Shown in pieces: positions 53,967 through 61,323 of a stretch of 64,000 nt of DNA. The translations under genes were made by a program, and so were the position numbers. Source of the stretch: CAYQNU01 sp964419055 (GTDB lineage: Bacteria > Bacteroidota > Bacteroidia > Flavobacteriales_D > Parvicellaceae); NCBI GenBank assembly GCA_964419055.1, contig CAYQNU010000002.1:62001-126000 (forward strand), written 5' to 3'. Under the pieces are notes generated by a model that saw only the letters and a list, made by a program, of their open reading frames with translations, ran no database searches and had not been told where the DNA came from. Positions within the stretch are counted from its first letter, which is position 1, and every line of letters starts with the position of its first letter.

Positions 53967-54977
53967 ATGGAATTATATTTAGATTCAGCTGATATTAATG
54001 AGATTAAAGAAGTAATGAAATTAGGTTTCATTACAGGATTGACCACTACTCCAACGTTTATGGCGCGTCACGGTATTACCGATGTAGACGGAGCGATAAT
54101 CGAACTTTCTAAAATTGTACCCGTACTTCAAATTGAGGCTTTAGGGTCAACGGCTGAAGATATTATTAAAGAAGCTTACCGTCAAGAAGCTTTAGGGTTG
54201 GATAGAAAAACCACCGTTTATAAAATTCCAATTTCTATGGAAGGTGTAAAAGCTTGTAAAGCATTAACCAACGAAGGATTTTTAGTAAACATTCACTTAG
54301 TATATACGCTTCAACAAGCCTATATGGCTATGCAAGCAGGAGCAACGTATGTTTGTCCTTTGGTTGGAAGATTGCAAGATGAAGGTCACGATGCTATTGC
54401 ATTGGTACAACAATGTGTTGAAGCTGTAAATTATTATGGTTACAATACTAAAATTATGTTCTCTTCTGTTCGTAATAGCGAGCATGTAAGAAACGCTATC
54501 AATGTGGGTGTTCATACGATTACAGTGCCTTGGAAAGTGATGAAACAATTGACTGAAAATAACTTTACAACTGTAGGTACTCGTCAATTTGAAATCGATA
54601 CTAATTTGATGACTAAAACAGTAGGTCAAGTTATTGCAGATAACAATCCAGTAGTTACGGGTGACACCACAATTGCTGATTGTTTGATTAAAATGACAGC
54701 AGGCGGTTTTGGTGCGGTGACCATTATCAATGCTTCGAATGAACCTATCGGTATTTTTACAGATGGTGATTTGAGAAGATTAGTTGAAAAACACGGAGCT
54801 GATGCCATCAACAAAAGAGCCAATGAATTGGATTTAAAAGTGCCTCATTCAATTGAATCCAGCGCACTGCTTTTCCACGCTCAAAAAGTATTTACTGAAA
54901 AGAAAATTGACGAATTGGTTGTTTTGGAAAACGGTAAAGTAATCGGGATGTTAGACATTCAAGATTTAATGAAATAA
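53967..54977 (+). CDS. Transaldolase-like domain fused to a KdsD-type CBS pair
   Basis: The first 215 of 336 residues form a TAL/FSA aldolase barrel: YLDSADINEIKEV with Asp6, Lys86 in VYKIPIS (the expected Schiff-base lysine), Arg135 and Ser166/167. Two normally conserved positions differ: TTNPS reads TTTPT (Thr28) and the NxT strand reads NIH (His110). Residues 218-336 are two CBS domains. The first contains GIFTDGDLRRLVEKHG, the form seen at the C-terminus of arabinose-5-phosphate isomerase. It lies 56 bp after kdsA. A CBS-regulated aldolase in Kdo supply is my inference; a general transaldolase is the alternative. Confidence 0.85.
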   Translation: MELYLDSADINEIKEVMKLGFITGLTTTPTFMARHGITDVDGAIIELSKIVPVLQIEALGSTAEDIIKEAYRQEALGLDRKTTVYKIPISMEGVKACKALTNEGFLVNIHLVYTLQQAYMAMQAGATYVCPLVGRLQDEGHDAIALVQQCVEAVNYYGYNTKIMFSSVRNSEHVRNAINVGVHTITVPWKVMKQLTENNFTTVGTRQFEIDTNLMTKTVGQVIADNNPVVTGDTTIADCLIKMTAGGFGAVTIINASNEPIGIFTDGDLRRLVEKHGADAINKRANELDLKVPHSIESSALLFHAQKVFTEKKIDELVVLENGKVIGMLDIQDLMK

Positions 54978-54998
54978 TAGTTCACTAGTATTATACAA

Positions 54999-55038
54999 AA
55001 CCATAAGTCTTCTTCAATGAAAGATTTATGGTTTTTTT
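54999..55038 (+). terminator. Intrinsic terminator after the transaldolase-CBS gene
   Basis: A 13-bp stem (AACCATAAGTCTT against AAGATTTATGGTT, one G-T pair) is followed by a run of T. It closes the kdsA/transaldolase-CBS unit. The ATG of the next gene is only a few bases further on. Confidence 0.85.
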
Positions 55039-55044
55039 TGTTTT

Positions 55045-56067
55045 ATGATAAAACCAATAGATTATATAACCAATCTTAGAGCTGTGGCTACACTATGCGT
55101 GGTATTATTGCACGTAGCAGCAGACACGTTGTATGATTTCAACATAAGCACGTCAAATGATTGGTACTTTGCCAATATTTTGGATGGATTGGTTCGGTTT
55201 TGTGTTCCTGTTTTTGTTATGATATCGGGTGTTTTGTTGATTAAAGAACAGGAAAGCTTTGGCGTTTTTTGCAAAAAAAGAATCCAAAAAGTTGTCATTC
55301 CGTTTATGTTTTGGTTTGTCATTTATTTTGTCTTTGATATGGCCATTGCCCTAAAAAACCATACGTTCACCAACTTCTTTGATTTTTTTATTTTTCAGAT
55401 ACAAAGTGGATCTGGCTTTCACTTTTGGTACATTTATATGATTTTAGCGCTCTATGTTCTCATTTATTTGTTTTCAAATTGGATTATAAAAGCATCTTTT
55501 AACATCTTATTACTTTGTATCATTTCGTGGGTACTCCTATTACTTGGATTGCACTTCTTAAATGAAGATTCATTGCCTTATTTATTGGTCTTGGTACTTA
55601 AATTAATGGGGTACTTTGGCTATGCTTTGCTCGGCTATTTCATACATCAATTTATAAAATTCAAGTCATCCAACATTGAATTTACAGTTGGAATACTGTT
55701 GTTCATTATTGGGAGCTTTGCAACTATTTATCTCACCTATTATAGTTCGAATAAAATAAGTGAATTTGACGACAGTTATTATGAATATTTGACCATCAAT
55801 GTAGCCATTCAAGCGGTAAGTATTTTAGTAATGATTCGTAGCTTTTCTATTGATTTTAAACAATTTAGAGCTATTTCAACTTTTAGTTATGGTATTTATT
55901 TAATTCATCCATTAATTATTGTATTTGTGCTAAAAATAAATCTTGATCATCATTTCAATAATTTTATAATTTCAAAACTGGTCATTACACTGTTGGCTAT
56001 TTCCATTTCCTTTTTAACCATAAAATTTATGCATAAAATTCCGTTTTTAAAACGTTTTGCAGGTTAA
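55045..56067 (+). CDS. Membrane acyltransferase (acyltransferase 3 family)
   Basis: This 340-residue protein has about ten membrane helices. Its N-terminal NLRAVATLCVVLLHVA holds the Arg and His of acyltransferase 3 proteins, and SFSIDFKQFRAISTFSYGIY lies near the C-terminus. Such proteins transfer acetyl or other acyl groups to surface sugars. The exact target is not readable. It lies just after the Kdo genes. Confidence 0.88.
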   Translation: MIKPIDYITNLRAVATLCVVLLHVAADTLYDFNISTSNDWYFANILDGLVRFCVPVFVMISGVLLIKEQESFGVFCKKRIQKVVIPFMFWFVIYFVFDMAIALKNHTFTNFFDFFIFQIQSGSGFHFWYIYMILALYVLIYLFSNWIIKASFNILLLCIISWVLLLLGLHFLNEDSLPYLLVLVLKLMGYFGYALLGYFIHQFIKFKSSNIEFTVGILLFIIGSFATIYLTYYSSNKISEFDDSYYEYLTINVAIQAVSILVMIRSFSIDFKQFRAISTFSYGIYLIHPLIIVFVLKINLDHHFNNFIISKLVITLLAISISFLTIKFMHKIPFLKRFAG

Positions 56068-56075
56068 TTTTTATG

Positions 56076-56083
56076 TAGTTTTG
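56076..56083 (+). promoter_or_regulatory. -7 promoter element TAGTTTTG
   Basis: A full TAnnTTTG match, 19 bp before the lhgO ATG at 56103. A TTTG at 56056-56059 is 16 bases upstream, a little short for a -33 element. Confidence 0.5.
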
Positions 56084-56102
56084 CACTCAAATCGAATAAC
56101 CC

Positions 56103-57323
56103 ATGTCTGAAAAAATATATGATATCGCCATTATTGGAGGCGGAATAGTTGGAGCCGCAACAATGTACAAAATACAAAAAGCTTATCCACATCTGTCTAT
56201 CCTTTTAATTGAAAAAGAAAGTAAATATGCCGATCATCAGACAGGGCACAACTCAGGAGTAATTCACTCAGGTTTGTATTACACACCGGGATCAAAAAAA
56301 GCTGTTAACTGTGTAAAAGGTCGTCATGAGTTAGTAGCTTTTGCAAAAGAAAACAATATCGCCCACGATGTATGTGGTAAAGTAGTGGTGGCTACTAAAG
56401 AAAGCGAATTGCCGTTTATGGATAAAATTTACAATAACGGGATTGCCAATAACACAGAAGGATTAGAAAAAATAACAGCAGCTCAAGTTAAAGAAATTGA
56501 GCCTTTTGTTCAAGGAATATCAGGACTTTGGGTACCTTGCACAGGGATTATCGATTTTAGAGGTGCAACCGAAAAAATGATTGATATAGCTTTAAACCTC
56601 AATGAAAATAGTAAAGCTCAATTGAATACGGAAGCATTGGATTTTGAGCATCACGCTGACCATAATTTAGTGATTACCTCAAAAGGTAATTTCAAAGCTA
56701 AAAAAACCATTTTTTGTGGAGGGTTACAAGCTGACCGTTTAGCGAAAAAAGATGGCGTAAAAATCAAAGAAAAAGTAGTTGGTTTTAGAGGCGATTATTA
56801 TGAATTGACTGATCAAGCCAAACACAAAGTTAAAAATTTAATATACCCAGTTCCTAATCCCGCATTTCCATTTTTGGGTGTGCATTTTACTCGTATGACC
56901 AACGGTGAAATAGAATGTGGACCAAATGCTGTATTTACCTTTAAGCGTGAAGGATATGGCAAAACCGATTTTAATCTGCGTGATACCGCAAGTGCGTTGA
57001 GCTATGGTGGAACTTGGAAATTATTTTTCAAAAATATGAGTTTTGGTATCAACGAGTATAGAAGAGCGTTCTCTAAAAAGCTATTTCTAAAAACGTTGCA
57101 AGAAATGGTTCCCTCACTTACCATGGACGATATCAAACCCGGGAGAGCTGGTGTAAGAGCAATGCTATTGGGTGCTGACGGAGACACACGCGATGATTTT
57201 AGAATTGAATATTCTGAAAACAGTATTCACGTATTGAATGCTCCTTCACCTGCTGCTACAGCCTCATTAGCAATTGGAGACGACATCAGAGAAATGGCGG
57301 AGAAACATTTTGGGTTGAAGTAA
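56103..57323 (+). CDS. lhgO: L-2-hydroxyglutarate oxidase/dehydrogenase
   Basis: This 406-residue FAD enzyme oxidises L-2-hydroxyglutarate to 2-oxoglutarate. The FAD-binding IAIIGGGIVGAATMYKI and GHNSGVIHSGLYYTPGS are characteristic, and IYPVPNPAFPFLGVHFT and GVRAMLLGADG follow in order. It is monocistronic with its own promoter. Confidence 0.94.
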   Translation: MSEKIYDIAIIGGGIVGAATMYKIQKAYPHLSILLIEKESKYADHQTGHNSGVIHSGLYYTPGSKKAVNCVKGRHELVAFAKENNIAHDVCGKVVVATKESELPFMDKIYNNGIANNTEGLEKITAAQVKEIEPFVQGISGLWVPCTGIIDFRGATEKMIDIALNLNENSKAQLNTEALDFEHHADHNLVITSKGNFKAKKTIFCGGLQADRLAKKDGVKIKEKVVGFRGDYYELTDQAKHKVKNLIYPVPNPAFPFLGVHFTRMTNGEIECGPNAVFTFKREGYGKTDFNLRDTASALSYGGTWKLFFKNMSFGINEYRRAFSKKLFLKTLQEMVPSLTMDDIKPGRAGVRAMLLGADGDTRDDFRIEYSENSIHVLNAPSPAATASLAIGDDIREMAEKHFGLK

Positions 57324-57478
57324 AGAGTTTATTAACTTATACGAAATGTTGATGATCGTAACAATTCATAAAATTGTATTTAGTTATTTTTATCACAAAT
57401 TATACATTTTAATTGCCATTTCCTAGAGATTTATACTAAGTAACGTTAGCTCATGTTATTGTAGTTTAATTATTTTTC

Positions 57479-57540
57479 TATATTTGTATAACCACGTTAA
57501 AGGATTGTTTGAACTGAAAGTTATTTCGCGCGGGAGCGGG
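57479..57540 (+). repeat. Promoter-leader repeat, copy B
   Basis: The block starts TATATTTGTATAACCACGTT, then AAAGGATTG, a divergent stretch, then GTTATTTCGCGCGGGAGCG. It matches copy A (33891-33950) in the first 30 bases and copy D in the GTTATTTCG...GCG part. The first eight bases are a full -7 promoter box. It leads into the lipoprotein gene at 57600. Confidence 0.7.
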
Positions 57541-57599
57541 GGTGAAAAAACCGATGAAGGAAAAGTTAAGTTAGATTCAATTTATTCAAATCGTACAAA

Positions 57600-58343
57600 A
57601 TGAAAAATATTATTTTTTTAATTCTAATTGTTATAGTCTTTTCTTGCCAAGAAAAAAATAATAATCAAAAAAGTATGAATGAAAAACAGAATATTATTTT
57701 AGATGAAAGTAATACATATTTTAGTCAAAATTGTTTTGTTGCTCAATCAAAGTTCGTTAATAATGATCTATATGTCAAAATTGAAAGTTCTAAAGAATTT
57801 AATTACCCTTTAACTAGAGGTTATTTTTCTCATTTAGGAGAAAATTTTAAACAGAATTTTAAAATTGAGACAATCAACTTTGAATTTTCTGATTTTACCT
57901 TTAAATCTCCAGAAAATGAAATAATTAAAAATGTTATATTGGATAAAAAATGGCTTGAAGCAGTGGAGTTTATAATCTGTAACAATGACACAATTTGTAA
58001 AATTATTAATTCTTTTGATTTATGCATAATTGAGAATAAGGATCAAGAAATTATTCAAAAATACAAAATAAATAATACTTCAGAATTATTGGCCTTATCA
58101 TTTATTCATCCTAATAATATAGAGATAGACAAAATCTGGGGTCTCCTTTACTATTATTCTTACGGAGGATTAAAAGATAGAAGTGGTTTTGATTTGCTAA
58201 ACCAAATAATTGGATATACTAGTTTTGAGACAATTAGTTTATCAAAGTACAAGGAAAACATTGGTATTCCACCAATTTGGGAACTTGATTCTATAGCAAA
58301 AAAAGAAGGTATTACTATTGATAGCTTAATGAATAGATATTAA
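57600..58343 (+). CDS. Small orphan lipoprotein, hypothetical
   Basis: This 247-residue protein starts with a lipoprotein signal (MKNIIFLILIVIVFSC, Cys16) and is Asn/Lys/Ile-rich with a helical C-terminus (YKENIGIPPIWELDSIAKKE). I recognise no domain, and it is not similar to the lipoprotein at 33241. It is flanked by repeat copy B upstream and an inverted copy D downstream. Its composition is more AT-rich than the flanking genes, suggesting recent acquisition. Confidence 0.7.
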   Translation: MKNIIFLILIVIVFSCQEKNNNQKSMNEKQNIILDESNTYFSQNCFVAQSKFVNNDLYVKIESSKEFNYPLTRGYFSHLGENFKQNFKIETINFEFSDFTFKSPENEIIKNVILDKKWLEAVEFIICNNDTICKIINSFDLCIIENKDQEIIQKYKINNTSELLALSFIHPNNIEIDKIWGLLYYYSYGGLKDRSGFDLLNQIIGYTSFETISLSKYKENIGIPPIWELDSIAKKEGITIDSLMNRY

Positions 58344-58388
58344 GGGTAGGTTCCCCCTCTCACGCACGAAGAAAAAATAAAATAAATA

Positions 58389-58449
58389 GGGCTGCCGCTC
58401 GAAATAACATTCGGCAGAGCCAATCCTTTAGAGTGGTGGTGTAAATAAA
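58389..58449 (-). repeat. Promoter-leader repeat, copy D (inverted)
   Basis: The minus strand reads CCACCACTCTAAAGGATTGG, CTCTGCCGAATGTTATTTCG, AGCGGCAGCC. It is the closest relative of copy A in the AAAGGATTGGCT-TGCCGAATGTTATTT core, but its promoter end has decayed to TTTATTTACA. It faces copy B, so the two form an inverted pair around the lipoprotein gene. Confidence 0.7.
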
Positions 58450-58487
58450 AAGAAAAAGTTCTTTTAAAATAGTAATCTAATTAATTT

Positions 58488-58520
58488 TATATTTGTAGAA
58501 CCACGCGAAAGGATTCCCAC
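58488..58520 (+). repeat. Promoter-leader repeat, copy C (partial)
   Basis: TATATTTGTAGAACCACGCG followed by AAAGGATT is nearly identical to copy A over 28 bases, then diverges into CCCACGATAGCAGGGATT. The promoter box is intact, yet no gene follows on this strand. Confidence 0.7.
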
Positions 58521-58748
58521 GATAGCAGGGATTAAACTTTCATTTTTTTCTTCATGATAAATATTGAATTGACCACGAAAGTGGTCATATATATCTAAAA
58601 CAAAAAAATCATTTTATATACGACCCCTAAGGGGTCGAACCATTGCTTTATTCGTATCTTTATAATTATTTCATTCCTTCGGAATGATCAAATAATGTCT
58701 ATTATTTTCAAAAAAAATAATTATTAAATGCTTCCAAAAAATGAAACA

Positions 58749-59090
58749 TTACAACTTCAACTCCTCACTTGGATCCCAAAAATAACGCTGCATCTCAACT
58801 ATTTGCCCTTGATGGGTTTCAATTCCTTCACTGTTTAATAACAATTCCATTTCGTTGGGTGTGGTAAAGTGTTGCTTGCCCGTTAGTAAACCTGTTCTGT
58901 TCACCACTCGGTGTGCCAGCACATTAGCATTTCCTTTTTGTGCGTTCAACGCCCACCCTACCATACGGGCACTTTTGGGAGTACTCAAATAAGCTGCAAT
59001 GGCGCCATAAGTTGTTACTCTGCCTTTGGGCACAAGCATTGCTACTTCTACTACATTTTCAAAAAAAGAGGGTTCGTTGCTACCTGACAT
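58749..59090 (-). CDS. Alkyltransferase-like protein (MGMT family without active Cys)
   Basis: This 113-residue protein matches the DNA-binding domain of O6-alkylguanine methyltransferases (KGRVTTYGAIAAYL, SARMVGWALNA). The PCHR active site reads LAHR, with Ala59 in place of the catalytic Cys. Such alkyltransferase-like proteins cannot remove the alkyl group; they flip the damaged base and hand it to nucleotide excision repair. A standard MGMT is not in the window. Confidence 0.9.
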   Translation of the reverse strand: MSGSNEPSFFENVVEVAMLVPKGRVTTYGAIAAYLSTPKSARMVGWALNAQKGNANVLAHRVVNRTGLLTGKQHFTTPNEMELLLNSEGIETHQGQIVEMQRYFWDPSEELKL

Positions 59091-59107
59091 AAAAAGTCTC
59101 TCTATTA

Positions 59108-60481
59108 TTATGGATGCGCTACAATGAATTTACCTACTTTAAAAACTTCATCATTTTCAGAAAAATACCTGAAGGTATACAAACCACTGGCATAACGACT
59201 TACATCTAAATATAAATAATCTATCGTGTTATCTATGACCTCAATCAAACTGCCCTTATCATCATAAATACTCAAAGTATAAGGGTAATTGGTTTTGTGA
59301 TTGAAATAAAAATAAGCCGACCCATTTACAATAGGATTTGGATAAATAAACACCTCATCATTAGTTGGGTCAATAGCAGGAGGTGCGGAGTAATCAATTA
59401 AAAACAATCCATTTTTACGATCCGAAACCAACAATCGTTTACTGGGAAGAAATGCATAAATTCCCCAAGCACCGTTGAAAATTTCGGTTGGCCCATCTTC
59501 GCCATCGTATGTGTCATAATATGCTATTCGTTTAGGATTGTTTGTATTTCTTACATCATAGATTTGTAAACCATCGTTGTAATAAGAAAAATAGGCTAAC
59601 CCATCTTTAAACATAACGTTATGGGGAAAAGTTTCTTCAAAAGTGGGAGGTTTAGTCAACGATTTCACTTCAATATTTGTCAAATCAGAAACATCCAATA
59701 CTTTAAAACGTGAACTGGTTGTTTCATCACACATTATATACGTTTTACCATCCTCACTCAACCAACCACTGTGATTATAGCCCAAATCGGGGTAAAATTG
59801 CAACGAACCTAACGGTAAAGGCATCGTTGGATTGGCAAAATTAACAACACGCAATCCTTGATTTGCACAATTCAAATAAGCCGTGTCATTTCGCACATAA
59901 GCATCATGCACATAATTCACAAAAGAGTAGGTATATAACAATTGTGGGTTTATGGGATCAGCCAAAGAAAACACACGCATGGCATAGGATTCAATCCCAT
60001 CCGTCATTCCACAAGCGTATAGAAGTGCAGAAGAGGTATCGATGAATATATTGTGACATCTCAAAATCAAATCGTCACTGTCATAGACAATGTGTAAAGA
60101 GTCGGGTAAATACTGCAAATCATAAATGCGTAATGTACTGGTGCTTTCATCACAAACTTCATACAAATAGCCATTATAATCGTGATAATCTCTATGAATT
60201 ACCAACCATTCTTCTATGGCTGAACCTCTAACGGTTTGAATGTGTCTCAATTTATCCTCATCGGTTATTTCACATATAGTAGTGCCTACCCTATGACCAA
60301 TAACACCATACTCTTTATTCTCATGCACAAATCCCCAAACCTCGTTGTAGGCAACATCTCCAAACCAAAATTCATAACTTTCATCATGCCAAACATCCAA
60401 GAGTGTTGTTCGCTCTTGCTGCCCCATCATTTTCAAAAAAATGAAAAAAAGGGTGACCGTTGAAAGAATGATTTTATTCAT
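59108..60481 (-). CDS. Choice-of-anchor B family T9SS-secreted protein
   Basis: This 457-residue protein has a signal peptide (STVTLFFIFLKMMGQQ) and a beta-propeller of LVIVD-like blades (EVCDESTSTLRIYDL, YLNCANQGLRVVNFANPTMP, GLQIYDVRNTNNPKRIAYYD). It ends with a type A T9SS signal starting at VFIYPNPIVNGSAYFYF and finishing GLYTFRYFSENDEVFKVGKF. It is probably on the cell surface; ligand or role unknown. Confidence 0.9.
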   Translation of the reverse strand: MNKIILSTVTLFFIFLKMMGQQERTTLLDVWHDESYEFWFGDVAYNEVWGFVHENKEYGVIGHRVGTTICEITDEDKLRHIQTVRGSAIEEWLVIHRDYHDYNGYLYEVCDESTSTLRIYDLQYLPDSLHIVYDSDDLILRCHNIFIDTSSALLYACGMTDGIESYAMRVFSLADPINPQLLYTYSFVNYVHDAYVRNDTAYLNCANQGLRVVNFANPTMPLPLGSLQFYPDLGYNHSGWLSEDGKTYIMCDETTSSRFKVLDVSDLTNIEVKSLTKPPTFEETFPHNVMFKDGLAYFSYYNDGLQIYDVRNTNNPKRIAYYDTYDGEDGPTEIFNGAWGIYAFLPSKRLLVSDRKNGLFLIDYSAPPAIDPTNDEVFIYPNPIVNGSAYFYFNHKTNYPYTLSIYDDKGSLIEVIDNTIDYLYLDVSRYASGLYTFRYFSENDEVFKVGKFIVAHP

Positions 60482-60606
60482 AACTTTAAAATTAACTAAA
60501 TTTAGTACACAGCATTCAATTTAAAGAGAAAAAATGAGTTACTTAACAAAAATTAAAGCACACACCATCTTATCACAAAATAAAAAAAGTATCTTCGCAT
60601 CGTTCT

Positions 60607-61323
60607 ATGGAAAAGAAACTAGTCATCATACCTACATACAATGAAAAAGAGAACATTGCCAACATTATCAATGCAGTTTTTGCATTAGGTGCAGGCTTTC
60701 ATATCTTAATTGTTGATGATGGATCGCCAGATGGAACGGCTGAAATAGTAGAAGAACTTCAACAGAAAAATAATGATTCTTTACATTTAGAAAAACGTTC
60801 AGGAAAAGCGGGTTTAGGTACTGCTTACATTCATGGATTCAAATGGGCATTAAAAAATGATTACGATTTTATCTTTGAAATGGATGCCGATTTTTCGCAC
60901 AACCCTGCTGATTTAACTCGTTTGTTAGAAGCTTGTAAAGGTGATAAAGTGGGTATGTCGGTCGGATCACGTTATACAAAAGGTGGTAAGGTTGAGAATT
61001 GGCCTTTGAACCGATTATTGATGTCTTATTTTGCTTCTGTTTATGTGCGTTTTATTTTGTGGTTTGGTGTTAAAGATACCACTGCAGGTTTTGTATGTTA
61101 TAAAAAAGAAGCCTTAGAAAAGCTGAACTTAAATGATATTTGGTTTGTGGGATATGCTTTTCAAATTGAAATGAAATATTCGGTTTGGAAAAGTGGTTTT
61201 AAGGTTGTTGAAGTTCCCATAACCTTCAAAGATCGAATTTTAGGAGTTTCTAAAATGGATATGAAAATATTTAAAGAAGCTTTTTGGGGCGTATTAAAAT
61301 TAAGAAAAAAGAAATTCTTATGA
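60607..61323 (+). CDS. Polyprenol monophosphomannose synthase-like glycosyltransferase
   Basis: This 238-residue GT2 enzyme has IPTYNEKENIANII, ILIVDDGSPDGTAEIV, FEMDADFSHNPADL (metal-binding DAD) and SVGSRYTKGG. The set matches bacterial dolichol-phosphate-mannose synthase homologs without a membrane tail. It transfers a hexose to a polyprenyl phosphate, possibly for protein or surface glycosylation. Its stop overlaps the pyrC start (ATGA). Confidence 0.9.
   Translation: MEKKLVIIPTYNEKENIANIINAVFALGAGFHILIVDDGSPDGTAEIVEELQQKNNDSLHLEKRSGKAGLGTAYIHGFKWALKNDYDFIFEMDADFSHNPADLTRLLEACKGDKVGMSVGSRYTKGGKVENWPLNRLLMSYFASVYVRFILWFGVKDTTAGFVCYKKEALEKLNLNDIWFVGYAFQIEMKYSVWKSGFKVVEVPITFKDRILGVSKMDMKIFKEAFWGVLKLRKKKFL

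Larger units (their letters stand above)
58344..58748. other. Gene-free island tail: repeats and three palindromes
   Basis: This 405-bp stretch has no plausible gene. It contains an inverted copy (D, 58389-58449) and a half copy (C, 58488-58520) of the promoter-leader repeat, then three perfect hairpins. They are GACCAC-GAAA-GTGGTC (58571-58586), CGACCCC-TAA-GGGGTCG (58621-58637) and TCATTCC-TTC-GGAATGA (58671-58687). Hairpin starts are exactly 50 bp apart. Confidence 0.7.

Noticed and set aside
54297..54823. Two minus-strand frames (110 and 65 codons) under the transaldolase-CBS gene
   Set aside because: They are antisense shadows; the plus-strand frame is continuous through both domains, so the fusion is not an artefact of two overlapping genes.
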